From an uncultured Eubacteriales bacterium (GTDB lineage Bacteria > Bacillota > Clostridia > Lachnospirales > Lachnospiraceae): 64,000 nt of DNA. The stretch spans positions 20,545 to 84,544 of the forward strand of contig CASDTX010000004.1 in NCBI GenBank assembly GCA_949283695.1, in the 5' to 3' direction. The notes beneath the pieces were generated by a model. It saw only the letters and a list, made by a program, of their open reading frames with translations, was not told where the DNA came from and did not search any database. Made by a program: the position numbers and the translations under genes. Below, in pieces: positions 35,330 to 43,884 of the stretch (its first letter is position 1; each line of letters begins with the position of its first letter).

Positions 35330-36832
35330 TTAAATCCAGTTCCAGCGGCCATACCGTTTGGTTACATCTCCGATCAGACGGAAGAGTTTCCGGCTGAGTT
35401 GCTTCTTGGTGATTCTCCATTTCCAGTTCGTGCCGACCGTGGAAGGAACATTCATGCGGCAGGTATTATCCAGCCCCAGATAATCCTGGATCGGGATGAT
35501 ACAGATGCGGGCGCTGCTGCGCATAACCAGACTGATGAATGCCAGAGGAAGTTCGTCCTTCGGTGTGTAGAAGTCGCACAGATATTCTTTCGCCATTTTC
35601 CGGTCTGCTGCGGAAATACTGTCGAGCCATCCCCGGATCGTCTCGTTGTCATGGGTTCCTGTGTAGACTACGCTGTTCTCCGGATAGTTGTGGGGCAGAT
35701 AATCGCTGGCAGAGCCGGAATCCCGGGAATCAAAGGCGAACTCCAGGACTTTCATGCCGGGGAATCCGCTCTCCCGCACGAGCTGGCGTACCGAGTCGGT
35801 TACATAGCCCAGATCCTCCGCAATGATCGCCTTCTCTCCCAGCGCATTCTTCACGGCACGGAACAGATCAATGCCGGGGCCCTTCTCCCAGTGGCCGCCC
35901 ACGGCGGTTTTGGCTCCTGTAGGGATCGAGAAATATTCGTCAAATCCCCGGAAATGGTCGATCCGCACTACATCATAGAGCTGATAGCAGTAAGCGAGAC
36001 GCTGGATCCACCACTGGTATCCGGTCTGACGGTGATAATCCCAGCGGTACAGCGGATTGCCCCATACCTGTCCGATGGCGGAGAAACCGTCGGGCGGACA
36101 GCCGGCTACTGCAACAGGAAGATTCTCTTCGTCCAGCTGGAACAGTTCCGGATGCGCCCATGTGTCTGCGCTGTCCATGGCCACATAGATGGGAATATCT
36201 CCGACAATACGGATTCCCTGGCTGTTGGCGTAGTCTTTCAGCTTCTTCCACTGCTGGATAAACTTATACTGAAGGTATTCATGGAATTCGATGTCATAGT
36301 AGTATTCGGTCTGGTAGTACTCCATGGCATTCTGCCAGCGCAGGCGGATGTCTTCCGCCCATTTCGTCCACTCGCTACCGCCGAAGACGTCTTTCACTGC
36401 CATGAAGATGGCGTAGTCTCTGAGCCACCAGCTGTTTTCCTGCTTGAACTGGATGAATCCCGGATCTTCCGCGATATGGCTGCGCTCATAAGCCTTGCGC
36501 AGAAGCGGATACCTGGAATCATAGATCTTCTTGTAATCAATATCTGCAGGATCATCCCCGAAGTCTGCGGCATTGCATTCTCTCCTGGTGAGTACGCCCT
36601 CTTCGATCAAGTCTTCCAGGCTGATGAAATAGGGATTCCCGGCATAAGTAGAGAAGGACTGGTAGGGGGAGTCCCCGTAGCTTGTGGGGCCCAGAGGCAG
36701 GATCTGCCAGTAGGTCTGGCCGCACTCTTTGAGGCGGTCTACGAAGTCGTAGGCTTCTTTAGAAAAGCAGCCGATGCCGTATTTAGACGGCAGGCTGGTC
36801 ACGGATAATAAAATTCCACTTTCTCGTCTCAT
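35330..36832 (-). CDS. malQ: 4-alpha-glucanotransferase (amylomaltase)
   Basis: 500-residue GH77 enzyme that transfers maltosyl/maltodextrin units between alpha-1,4-glucans in maltodextrin use. N-terminus ESGILLSVTSLPSKYGIGCF and the PYQSFSTYAGNPYFISL loop are characteristic. The catalytic nucleophile Asp is in VVRIDHFRGF, the acid/base Glu in IIAEDLGYVT and the stabilising Asp in YTGTHDNETIRGW. GAGGGA precedes its ATG. Divergent from a LacI-family regulator gene; its promoter carries an operator over the start site, so maltose/maltodextrin-type control is expected. It is alone on its strand, without glycogen phosphorylase next to it. Confidence 0.95.
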   Translation of the reverse strand: MRRESGILLSVTSLPSKYGIGCFSKEAYDFVDRLKECGQTYWQILPLGPTSYGDSPYQSFSTYAGNPYFISLEDLIEEGVLTRRECNAADFGDDPADIDYKKIYDSRYPLLRKAYERSHIAEDPGFIQFKQENSWWLRDYAIFMAVKDVFGGSEWTKWAEDIRLRWQNAMEYYQTEYYYDIEFHEYLQYKFIQQWKKLKDYANSQGIRIVGDIPIYVAMDSADTWAHPELFQLDEENLPVAVAGCPPDGFSAIGQVWGNPLYRWDYHRQTGYQWWIQRLAYCYQLYDVVRIDHFRGFDEYFSIPTGAKTAVGGHWEKGPGIDLFRAVKNALGEKAIIAEDLGYVTDSVRQLVRESGFPGMKVLEFAFDSRDSGSASDYLPHNYPENSVVYTGTHDNETIRGWLDSISAADRKMAKEYLCDFYTPKDELPLAFISLVMRSSARICIIPIQDYLGLDNTCRMNVPSTVGTNWKWRITKKQLSRKLFRLIGDVTKRYGRWNWI

Positions 36833-36880
36833 AATTTCCCTCGATTCTGATCATGATTTGCTGTTTTTTGCGCAAATGTG

Positions 36881-36894
36881 TGCAAACGCTTGCA
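36881..36894. promoter_or_regulatory. LacI-family operator over the malQ start site
   Basis: TGCAAACGCTTGCA, a 14 bp palindrome with a central CG, as in LacI/GalR/MalR sites. It lies 4-17 bases downstream of the malQ -10 box, so a bound repressor would cover the transcription start. Best partner: the regulator encoded at 37114. Confidence 0.85.
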
Positions 36895-36897
36895 TCA

Positions 36898-36926
36898 ACT
36901 ATAAAATAAGTAAAACGACTTTTCAA
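36898..36926 (-). promoter_or_regulatory. malQ promoter
   Basis: On the minus strand: TTGAAA (36926-36921), a 17-base spacer and TATAGT (36903-36898). Confidence 0.85.
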
Positions 36927-37048
36927 TGAATATTTTGAGAATGAGGATGGATTCTCTGTTTTGCATAAACAGGGACGCCGGAATTTATGCAATATTTCTA
37001 TACAGCGCTCCTTCGGAGCCTTGCAGAGGGCCAATCCGGAAGAAGCGG

Positions 37049-37077
37049 TTGACATGGTATGCGCTCAAATATAAAAT
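37049..37077 (+). promoter_or_regulatory. Promoter of the LacI-family regulator operon
   Basis: A perfect TTGACA (37049-37054), a 17-base spacer and TAAAAT (37072-37077). No copy of the operator palindrome was seen at this promoter. Confidence 0.85.
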
Positions 37078-37113
37078 TGAGGGAAAGCGTAGGAGAAGCA
37101 AAGGAGAAGCAGG

Positions 37114-38181
37114 ATGTCAGTTACGATCAAAGATGTTGCAGCACTGGCGGGAGTATCGCCGTCCACGGTCTCGCGGACCTGCCGGGATCTTCCCAGCATC
37201 AGCAGACAGACGAAGGAAAAGGTGCGCAGAGCTATGGCAGAGCTGGGGTATGAGCCGAATTTTCAGGCGAGCGGGCTGGCGCGGAAGAATTCCCGCATCA
37301 TCGGCATGGTTCTGCCGTTTTCAGAGGGGGACGCCTATCAGAATTCATTTTATCTGGAGACCATGCGCGGGATCAGCCAGTTCTGTAATCAGAGACAGTA
37401 TATCAGCACCGTGATTACCGGCCGGGATGAAGAGGAGATTCTTAAGAGTATCCGTTCTATGTCCCGAAGCGGTCAGGCAGAAGGATTCATCCTGCTGTAT
37501 TCCAGACTGAATGATCCGGTGCAGGAGTATCTGTATGAAGAAGGCCTGCCTCATGTATTGATTGGAAAGGCTTACCGCAATGTGAACGAAACGATCTACG
37601 TGGACAATGACAATATACTGGCAGGGAAGGAGGCGGCTTCGTATCTGATCAGCCTGGGACACCGGAGGATCGGATATCTGTCGGCGGATAATTCCCTCCT
37701 GTTCGCTGCGGACCGTAAGAGCGGATATCTGGCCGCACTGTCCGAACACGGGCTGACGGCTGAGGCAGAGTACTGTATTGAGATGTGCAGCGGCACGGAT
37801 GAGGAGTGCCCGGCGCTCCGGAAGCTGCTGGAATCAGACCGGCGGCCCACTGCATTCCTTGTCAGCGATGATATTCTGGCCATGGTTCTGGAGAGAGCCT
37901 GTTTCCGGCTTGGAATCTCTATCCCTGAGGAACTGTCCGTTCTCTCCTTTAACAACTCTCTGTTCGCGCAGCTGAGCAGTCCGCGGCTGACATCTGTGGA
38001 TGTGAATTCCAGACAGCTGGGTGCAGAAGCGGCGGCACAGCTGATCGGTCATCTTGAAAATCCCGGGCAGCCTGCCACGAAGACGATTGTCCCGCATTTT
38101 CTGGCGGAAAGAGAGAGCTGCGCAAGGGTGCGCGGGGAGGAATGTGTTAAGAAGGGAAGCAGGAAGGAGACGGAAGAATGA
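37114..38181 (+). CDS. LacI/GalR-family transcriptional regulator (MalR-like)
   Basis: 355 residues. The N-terminal DNA-binding domain SVTIKDVAALAGVSPSTVSRTCRD with the hinge region ending near NFQASGLARKNSR is classic. The periplasmic-binding-protein-like sensor follows (IIGMVLPF, EGFILLYSRLND, PHVLIGK, YVDNDNILAGKEAASYLISLGHRRIGYL, PTAFLVSDDILA, SVLSFNNS). AAAGGAG precedes ATG. Divergent from malQ with an operator between them, so it probably represses malQ until a malto-oligosaccharide binds. The MATE gene overlaps its stop by four bases, an unexpected operon partner. Confidence 0.92.
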   Translation: MSVTIKDVAALAGVSPSTVSRTCRDLPSISRQTKEKVRRAMAELGYEPNFQASGLARKNSRIIGMVLPFSEGDAYQNSFYLETMRGISQFCNQRQYISTVITGRDEEEILKSIRSMSRSGQAEGFILLYSRLNDPVQEYLYEEGLPHVLIGKAYRNVNETIYVDNDNILAGKEAASYLISLGHRRIGYLSADNSLLFAADRKSGYLAALSEHGLTAEAEYCIEMCSGTDEECPALRKLLESDRRPTAFLVSDDILAMVLERACFRLGISIPEELSVLSFNNSLFAQLSSPRLTSVDVNSRQLGAEAAAQLIGHLENPGQPATKTIVPHFLAERESCARVRGEECVKKGSRKETEE

Positions 38182-39590
38182 CGGCGGCACCAGCGCAGAA
38201 ACGAGATCTGACGAAGGGCAGTGTGACGGCGGTGATGTTTCTTTTTGCCGTACCGATGATCCTGGGGAATGTTCTCCAGCAGTGCTACAATCTGGCGGAC
38301 ACCTGGATTGTGGGCCACTTCGTGGGCCCGGAAGCCCTGGCGGCAGTGGGAAGCGCCTATACGTTGATGACGTTTCTGAATTCCCTGATCATTGGCATGT
38401 GTATGGGCAGCGGAGCTCTGTTCTCGATCAGTTATGGGAGAAGAGATCTCCGCAGAATGAGGGAGTGCATGCTTTCCGCCTTTCTTCTCATCTTGGGAAT
38501 GACGGCGGTGCTGACTGCGGCGTCCTTTCTCTTCCTCCATCCGATCCTGCGTCTGATGCAGATTCCGGCGGATGTGTATGACATGATGTACGAGTATGTG
38601 AAGATCATCTTATATGGACTGGTGCCGGTATTTCTGTATAACTACTTCTCATTCCTGCTCCGTTCCACGGGAAATTCGGCTGTCCCCCTTCTGTTTCTGG
38701 GGATCAGTACTGTGCTGAATATCGTGCTGGATTACCTGTTCGTGGCCGTGCTGGGCAGAGGCGCAGGCGGCGCCGCGGAGGCGACCGTGATCGCCCAGGC
38801 TGTATCGGGAGTGGGGATCGGCATCTATGCACTCCTGAAGGAACCGGTACTGCGGGGGACAGGAGAGCGGGAGCCGGAGCAGTGCGAATCTGCGGGCCCG
38901 GCGGGGGGAAGGGAAAAGGTCCGTCTTCGGGCGTCTGTCATGTGGGAGATCTTCTCTTATTCTGCGGCCACCGGGGTACAGCAGTCAGTGATGAACTTCG
39001 GCATCCTGATGGTGCAGGGGCTTGTGAACAGCTTCGGGACGGTGGTGATGGCTGCTTTTGCTGCAGGCGTGAAGATCGACACCCTGGCTTATATGCCGGT
39101 CCAGGAATTCGGCAATGCATACTCGATCTTCATTTCCCAGAACTATGGAGCAGATCAGAAGCAGCGGATCCGGTCCGGCACGAGAAGTGCTGTTATCGCT
39201 GTGCTCGCTTTCTGCGTGATGATTTCCGCGGCGGTATTCCTGCTGGCGCCCCGGCTGATGGGGATCTTTATCGCGCCGGAGGAAACCGAGATTCTCGCTG
39301 TGGGCGCAGAGTATCTGCGGATCGAGGGAGCCTGCTACTGCGGGATCGGACTGCTCTTCCTTCTCTACGGATATTTCCGGGCGGTCGAACGCCCGAAGAT
39401 CTCGCTTCTGCTCACGGTGATCTCGCTCGGGACCCGTGTTGCAGTCGCGTATGCATGCGCCCCGGTCTTCGGCGTGCAGGTGATCTGGTGGGCGATTCCT
39501 ATCGGATGGTTCCTGGCAGATGTGACGGGGGTACTGCTTATGAAACGCCTGTCAGCAGCTGAGCGGATGCAGGGTCATACGAATCTGTGA
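38178..39590 (+). CDS. MATE-family multidrug/Na+ antiporter
   Basis: 470 residues, 12 membrane spans in two similar halves. Conserved MATE segments are FAVPMILGNVLQQCYNLADTWIVGHFVGPEALAAVG near the start and the second-half start GVQQSVMNFGILMVQGLVNSFGTVVMAAFAAGVKID. FISQNYGADQ is also typical. ATG overlaps the LacI-family regulator stop (ATGA). It exports cationic compounds in exchange for Na+ or H+ by family knowledge; the substrate is unknown. Coupling to a sugar regulator may be only positional. Confidence 0.92.
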   Translation: MTAAPAQKRDLTKGSVTAVMFLFAVPMILGNVLQQCYNLADTWIVGHFVGPEALAAVGSAYTLMTFLNSLIIGMCMGSGALFSISYGRRDLRRMRECMLSAFLLILGMTAVLTAASFLFLHPILRLMQIPADVYDMMYEYVKIILYGLVPVFLYNYFSFLLRSTGNSAVPLLFLGISTVLNIVLDYLFVAVLGRGAGGAAEATVIAQAVSGVGIGIYALLKEPVLRGTGEREPEQCESAGPAGGREKVRLRASVMWEIFSYSAATGVQQSVMNFGILMVQGLVNSFGTVVMAAFAAGVKIDTLAYMPVQEFGNAYSIFISQNYGADQKQRIRSGTRSAVIAVLAFCVMISAAVFLLAPRLMGIFIAPEETEILAVGAEYLRIEGACYCGIGLLFLLYGYFRAVERPKISLLLTVISLGTRVAVAYACAPVFGVQVIWWAIPIGWFLADVTGVLLMKRLSAAERMQGHTNL

Positions 39591-39599
39591 TTTACTGCA

Positions 39600-39628
39600 T
39601 TTACAGGCAGCGACAGGTATGCTAATAT
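39600..39628 (+). promoter_or_regulatory. Promoter of the AI-2E family gene
   Basis: TTTACA (39600-39605), a 17-base spacer and TAATAT (39623-39628), preceded by TGC as an extended -10 element. Confidence 0.7.
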
Positions 39629-39726
39629 AAGAACCATTAAAAATGGGAACACTCAGGAACAGCATCTGTGGAAGGATTCGCAGCCGGCGATTCAAAGACG
39701 ATGAAAATCAGACTGTAGGAGGACTT

Positions 39727-40950
39727 ATGAAACTGGATAAAGAGACCATGCGGAAACTGAAAGAACTGATCGTATTTACGATCGTGATTCTGATCGCGCT
39801 GTGGAATTACAGGATTCTTTTCTCGTGGATCCGCTTTGCTTTTGGCATTATTTTCCCGTTTATTCTTGGCGGGGGGATCGCGTTTATACTGAATATTCCG
39901 ATGAGCTTCTTCGAGGAGAAGATCTTCGGCAGCCGGTACCTGAAAGACCGCAGGTTCACGAAGAAGGCGGCCCGGCCGCTGAGTCTGATTCTGACGCTGG
40001 CGGTTGTGATCGGTGTGATCGTGCTGGTCATGTTTGTTGTGATCCCGGAGCTGACGCGTACCTTCTTATCCCTGGGGAAAACGATTCAGACCTTTATTCC
40101 GGACGCCCAGCGGTTCCTGGAAGACCTGTTTACGGACAACAGCGAAGTCCGGGCCTGGCTTGACAATCTGAACCTGGATGTGAGCAAACTGGCGGATCAG
40201 GTGATCGCCTTTTTACAGACCGGAGCAGGGAATTTCCTGAATTCTACCATGCTGGCCATCGGTTCCATTGTCAGCGGCGTGACGACGTTTGTGATCGCGT
40301 TTGTCTTTGCCTGTTATGTGCTTCTGCAGAAGGAGAAGCTGCGGATACAGGTCAGAAAGGTAATCTATGCGTTTGTATCTGAGAAGCGGGCAGAGTGGTT
40401 CTTTGAGGTGTGCAGCCTGGCCTCGCGGGCATTTTCCAGCTTCTTCACCGGACAGTGTGTGGAGGCACTGATCCTGGGCTGTATGTTCTTCGTGGTAATG
40501 ACACTGATGAATATGCCTTATGCCCTGCTGGTCGGAGTGCTGATTGCATTCACGGCGCTGATCCCGATTTTCGGCGCGTTTATCGGATGCTTTGTGGGCG
40601 CCTTCCTGATCCTGATGGTAGACCCGCTGCAGGCGCTGATCTTCGTGATTGTCTTCCTTGTGCTTCAGCAGATCGAAGGCAATCTGATCTACCCCAAAGT
40701 GGTGGGGAGCTCCGTGGGACTTCCCTCGATCTGGGTGCTGGCCGCGGTGACCGTGGGCGGCAGTCTGATGGGAGTTGTGGGCATGCTGATCTTCATCCCC
40801 ATTGTATCGGTGGTGTATACACTGTTCCGCGCAAGCGTGTATAAGCACCTGAAGGGAAAGAACAGGAGCCTTGAAAATGGCCGGAAGATAAAACGGGCAG
40901 AAGGAGAAGCAATTCATCATGAAGAACACGAACCAACAGGAACCCCGTGA
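39727..40950 (+). CDS. AI-2E family transporter (PerM/YdiK type membrane protein)
   Basis: 407 residues with about eight membrane spans. Paired N-terminal helices (IVFTIVILIALWNYRILFSW, FPFILGGGIAFILNIP) are followed by a helical soluble stretch. The conserved C-terminal core has GVLIAFTALIPIFGAFIG, FLVLQQIEGNLIYPKVVGSSVGLPSIWVLAAVTVGG and GVVGMLIFIPIVSVVYTLFR. ATG 39727 is set by AGGAGG; the longer frame from 39643 has none. Despite the family name, most members are not shown to move AI-2. It overlaps the GtrA gene by 32 bases. Confidence 0.92.
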   Translation: MKLDKETMRKLKELIVFTIVILIALWNYRILFSWIRFAFGIIFPFILGGGIAFILNIPMSFFEEKIFGSRYLKDRRFTKKAARPLSLILTLAVVIGVIVLVMFVVIPELTRTFLSLGKTIQTFIPDAQRFLEDLFTDNSEVRAWLDNLNLDVSKLADQVIAFLQTGAGNFLNSTMLAIGSIVSGVTTFVIAFVFACYVLLQKEKLRIQVRKVIYAFVSEKRAEWFFEVCSLASRAFSSFFTGQCVEALILGCMFFVVMTLMNMPYALLVGVLIAFTALIPIFGAFIGCFVGAFLILMVDPLQALIFVIVFLVLQQIEGNLIYPKVVGSSVGLPSIWVLAAVTVGGSLMGVVGMLIFIPIVSVVYTLFRASVYKHLKGKNRSLENGRKIKRAEGEAIHHEEHEPTGTP

Positions 40951-41395
40951 AGATATCTTTGACCGTCTGATGCATCTGCCGGTTCTGCGGATATTTGAAG
41001 GCTTTTACCGGGCACATAAAGAGGTGCTGCTGTACCTCTTTTTCGGCGGAGTGACCTTTTTTCTCAACATTTTTCTGTTCGCGGTGATTAATTATGTATT
41101 TGGCATCAGCGAACTGATCAATAATATGATTGGCTGGGTGGCCTGCGTTCTGTTTCAGTTCTTTACGAACCGTACGTGGGTGTTTGAAAGCCGCACGTCC
41201 GGGACATCCGGCTTCCTGAAGCAGATGGCAGACTTCTTCGGAGGCAGGCTGCTGACTCTAGCGGTGGAAGAAGTGATCCTGGCTGTGTTTATCACCTGGC
41301 TTCAGCTGAATGCCATGGGAGTGAAAGTGGCGGCGCAGGTTATCGTCATTCTGCTGAACTATCTGCTGAGTAAATTCTGGGTGTTCAAAAAGTAA
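40919..41395 (+). CDS. GtrA-family membrane protein
   Basis: 158 residues, four membrane spans. The core YLFFGGVTFFLNIFLFAVINYVF, FFTNRTWVFESR and VILLNYLLSKFWVFKK is typical of GtrA, which helps flip or present polyprenyl-linked sugars to glucosylating enzymes. AAGGAG lies 12 bases before ATG 40919, inside the end of the AI-2E family gene. A role in wall glycan modification is inferred from the family only. Confidence 0.9.
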   Translation: MKNTNQQEPREDIFDRLMHLPVLRIFEGFYRAHKEVLLYLFFGGVTFFLNIFLFAVINYVFGISELINNMIGWVACVLFQFFTNRTWVFESRTSGTSGFLKQMADFFGGRLLTLAVEEVILAVFITWLQLNAMGVKVAAQVIVILLNYLLSKFWVFKK

Positions 41396-41438
41396 TTTAC
41401 GGGAACAACTATTACAACTGTTGCTAAAAATCATCCGA

Positions 41439-41506
41439 AAGGCCTTGACGAACTTCCATTCACCATGGTACAATACTACGGCGAATGGAAGTTAGGCCTT
41501 TTTTTT
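41439..41506 (+). terminator. Intrinsic terminator that encloses the rpmG promoter
   Basis: AAGGCC (41439-41444) and AACTTCCATTC (41451-41461) pair with GAATGGAAGTT (41483-41493) and GGCCTT (41495-41500), followed by T8. It ends the GtrA transcript. The promoter for the next operon lies within the left arm and loop. Confidence 0.85.
41445..41474 (+). promoter_or_regulatory. Promoter of rpmG-secE-nusG, inside the upstream terminator
   Basis: TTGACG (41445-41450), an 18-base spacer and TACAAT (41469-41474). RNA starting near 41481 would carry only the right arm of the hairpin, so it would not terminate itself. Confidence 0.8.
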
Positions 41507-41577
41507 ATGCCTAAAATTGATGGCTTCGCAACCATCAGCAACACGAAGGTGAATATGCAAAAAGCGAGGTGGAAGTT

Positions 41578-41727
41578 GTGCGCACAAGAATTACTCTGGA
41601 GTGTACGGAGTGCAAGCACCGTAACTACAACATGACAAAGGACAAGAAAGCTCATCCGGAGCGTATGGAGACCAAGAAGTACTGCAGATTCTGCAAGTCA
41701 CACACCATGCACAAAGAAACGAAGTAG
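41578..41727 (+). CDS. rpmG: 50S ribosomal protein L33
   Basis: 49 residues starting at GTG 41578 behind GAGGTGG. The sequence [23 protein letters not shown] with [12 protein letters not shown] is unmistakable. Four cysteines (9, 12, 36, 39) form the zinc ribbon, so this is the zinc-containing (C+) form. First gene of the secE-nusG operon, the usual place in Firmicutes. Confidence 0.96.
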   Translation: MRTRITLECTECKHRNYNMTKDKKAHPERMETKKYCRFCKSHTMHKETK

Positions 41728-41748
41728 TCGTCGGAAGGAAGTGTACTC

Positions 41749-41946
41749 ATGAGTGAAAAACAGAAAACTCAGAAGAAAAGCTGGTTCAAAGGACTTCAGG
41801 CTGAGTTCAAGAAGATCATTTGGCCAGACAAAAAAACACTTGCAAGACAGACTACTGCAGTTGTTGCTGTTTCCGTTGTTCTCGGGGCGGCGATTGCAGT
41901 GATCGATGTGATCCTGAAATACGGAATTGACTTACTGATCAGATAG
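41749..41946 (+). CDS. secE: Preprotein translocase subunit SecE
   Basis: 65 residues, the short Gram-positive form: an amphipathic start (SWFKGLQAEFKKIIWPDKKTLARQT) and one membrane span (AVVAVSVVLGAAIAVIDVILKYGI). Part of the SecYEG channel. It follows rpmG by 21 bases and precedes nusG by 25. Confidence 0.96.
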   Translation: MSEKQKTQKKSWFKGLQAEFKKIIWPDKKTLARQTTAVVAVSVVLGAAIAVIDVILKYGIDLLIR

Positions 41947-41971
41947 TTGACCGCAGCAGAAAGGTGATTTT

Positions 41972-42490
41972 ATGTCAGAGGCAAAATGGTATGTAGTTCA
42001 TACTTATTCCGGGTATGAAAACAAGGTGAAGGCGAACATTGACAAGACGATTGAGAACCGTCATCTGGAAGACCAGATCCTCGAGGTGCGGGTTCCGCTG
42101 GAAGAGGTAACAGAACTCAGGAACGGAGTTCAGAAGGCTGTACAGCGGAAGATGTTCCCTGGCTATGTAATGATTCATATGATTATGAATGACGATACAT
42201 GGTATGTGGTGAGAAACACCCGCGGGGTCACAGGGTTTGTAGGACCCGGTTCCAAGCCGGTGCCGCTGGAGGAGAGCGAGATGGAGAATCTCGGGATCAA
42301 GCGTGACAGTGTTGTCGTCAATTATGGCGTGGGCGACACGGTCGTGGTATTAAGCGGCGCCTGGGAAGGCACGGTGGGCGTTGTGCAGAGCATGAACGAA
42401 CAGAAGAAGAGCCTGTCGATCAATGTTGAGCTGTTTGGCCGCGAGACTCCGGTTGAACTTGGTTTTTCAGAAGTGAAGAAAATGGATTAA
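41972..42490 (+). CDS. nusG: Transcription termination/antitermination factor NusG
   Basis: 172 residues. The NGN domain has AKWYVVHTYSGYENKVKANI, KMFPGYVMIHMIMNDDTWYVVRNTRGVTGFVG; the C-terminal KOW domain has VGDTVVVLSGAWEGTVGVVQ. It binds RNA polymerase and modulates pausing and termination. Third gene of the operon, followed directly by the L1-binding leader of rplK. Confidence 0.97.
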   Translation: MSEAKWYVVHTYSGYENKVKANIDKTIENRHLEDQILEVRVPLEEVTELRNGVQKAVQRKMFPGYVMIHMIMNDDTWYVVRNTRGVTGFVGPGSKPVPLEESEMENLGIKRDSVVVNYGVGDTVVVLSGAWEGTVGVVQSMNEQKKSLSINVELFGRETPVELGFSEVKKMD

Positions 42491-42497
42491 AAGATGA

Positions 42498-42527
42498 GTG
42501 GGAGGGGCGTGGCCCCGCCAATACCAC
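42498..42527 (+). promoter_or_regulatory. L1-binding leader site upstream of rplK
   Basis: GTGG-GA-GGGGC-gtg-GCCCC-GCCAATA-CCAC: two stems with an asymmetric internal loop, mimicking the 23S rRNA site of protein L1. It ends just before the AAGGAGG of rplK. Near-identical copy at 43041. Confidence 0.85.
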
Positions 42528-42542
42528 AAGGAGGTAATTGAA

Positions 42543-42968
42543 ATGGCAAAAAAAGTAGAAGGTTATATCAAATTGCAGATTCCGGCTGGAAAGGCAACTC
42601 CGGCACCGCCGGTTGGTCCTGCGCTTGGACAGCACGGTGTAAACATTGTTGAATTTACAAAGCAGTTCAATGCCAGAACAGCTGACCAGGGCGACCTGAT
42701 CATCCCGGTTGTTATCACAGTCTACAATGACAGAAGCTTCAGCTTCATCACAAAGACACCGCCGGCAGCAGTTCTGATTAAGAAGGCATGTAAGATCCAG
42801 TCCGGATCAGGCGTACCGAACAAGAATAAAGTTGCAACAATTACAAAAGCTCAGCTGCAGGAGATTGCGGAACTGAAGATGCCGGACCTGAACGCGGCAT
42901 CCGTTGAGGCTGCAATGAGCATGGTGGCAGGAACCTGCCGTTCCATGGGAGTTGTTGTAGAAGAGTAG
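42543..42968 (+). CDS. rplK: 50S ribosomal protein L11
   Basis: 141 residues, normal length. [34 protein letters not shown] is the conserved N-terminus, with the RNA-binding C-terminal domain ending in [15 protein letters not shown] 42543 follows AAGGAGG. Forms the GTPase-associated centre with 23S rRNA. Translation is probably held back by free L1 through the leader site. Confidence 0.97.
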   Translation: MAKKVEGYIKLQIPAGKATPAPPVGPALGQHGVNIVEFTKQFNARTADQGDLIIPVVITVYNDRSFSFITKTPPAAVLIKKACKIQSGSGVPNKNKVATITKAQLQEIAELKMPDLNAASVEAAMSMVAGTCRSMGVVVEE

Positions 42969-43040
42969 GTACCTGCGTCTCTTATCCGGTGTCCTCGGGA
43001 AGAGAGTACTGACAGGACTATGCGAAGTAGATTCACATCA

Positions 43041-43069
43041 GTGGGAGGGACAAATCCCGCCAATACCAC
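43041..43069 (+). promoter_or_regulatory. L1-binding leader site upstream of rplA
   Basis: GTGG-GA-GGGA-caaa-TCCC-GCCAATA-CCAC has the same fold as the site before rplK. The apical stem sequence differs but stays paired, and the GCCAATACCAC side is identical. Directly before the AAGGAGG of rplA. Confidence 0.85.
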
Positions 43070-43086
43070 AAGGAGGTTATTGTAAA

Positions 43087-43779
43087 ATGAAACGAGGAAA
43101 GAAATATATTGAAGCCGCGAAAATGATCGAGAGAGGCAATCTCTACGAGAAGGACGAGGCAATTGCATTAGTAAAGAAAGTAGCAACAGCAAAGTTTGAT
43201 GAGACAATCGAGGCACACATCAGAACAGGATGTGACGGACGTCACGCAGATCAGCAGATCCGTGGTGCCGTTGTGCTTCCGCACGGAACAGGTAAGAAGG
43301 TGCGTATCCTTGTATTCGCAAAGGACGCAAAGGCAGAAGAGGCAAAGGCAGCAGGCGCTGATTTCGTAGGCGGAGATGAGCTGATCCCGAAGATCCAGAA
43401 CGAGGGATGGCTGGACTTTGATGTTGTTGTTGCTACACCGGATATGATGGGTATTGTTGGACGTCTCGGACGTGTTCTCGGACCGAAAGGCCTTATGCCG
43501 AACCCGAAGGCCGGAACAGTTACCATGGACGTGACAAAGGCAATCAACGATATCAAAGCCGGTAAGATCGAGTACAGACTCGACAAGACAAATATCATCC
43601 ATGTGCCGATCGGTAAGGCTTCCTTTACTGAGGAGCAGTTAGCGGACAACTTCCAGACGCTTATCGATGCAATCAACAAGGCGAGACCGGCAGCAGTTAA
43701 GGGCCAGTTCCTTAAGAGTGTAACACTCACATCTACAATGGGCCCGGGCGTGAAGATCAACCCGATGAAGCTTGCATAA
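43087..43779 (+). CDS. rplA: 50S ribosomal protein L1
   Basis: 230 residues. [25 protein letters not shown] at the start, [40 protein letters not shown] and the end [14 protein letters not shown] are all conserved. Binds the L1 stalk of 23S rRNA and represses its own messenger. The gene ends at a terminator, so rplJ-rplL is transcribed separately. Confidence 0.97.
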   Translation: MKRGKKYIEAAKMIERGNLYEKDEAIALVKKVATAKFDETIEAHIRTGCDGRHADQQIRGAVVLPHGTGKKVRILVFAKDAKAEEAKAAGADFVGGDELIPKIQNEGWLDFDVVVATPDMMGIVGRLGRVLGPKGLMPNPKAGTVTMDVTKAINDIKAGKIEYRLDKTNIIHVPIGKASFTEEQLADNFQTLIDAINKARPAAVKGQFLKSVTLTSTMGPGVKINPMKLA

Positions 43780-43804
43780 TTGATACGATAAATGATATCA
43801 GACA

Positions 43805-43840
43805 AAAACATCCCCGGACATCTGTTCGGGGATGTTTTCT
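43805..43840 (+). terminator. Terminator after rplA
   Basis: AAAACATCCCCG pairs with CGGGGATGTTTT around a 10-base loop, continuing into TCT. Confidence 0.9.
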
Positions 43841-43851
43841 TCAAAAAGTGC

Positions 43852-43880
43852 TTGACAGTTCGTAAGGACTGTGCTATTTT
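43852..43880 (+). promoter_or_regulatory. Promoter of rplJ-rplL
   Basis: A perfect TTGACA (43852-43857), a 17-base spacer and TATTTT (43875-43880). Confidence 0.85.
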
Positions 43881-43884
43881 ATAT

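Noticed and set aside
35129-36808. 559-codon plus-strand open frame opposite malQ
   Set aside because: No ribosome site, runs through the bidirectional terminator, and lies antisense to a gene with complete GH77 catalytic motifs.
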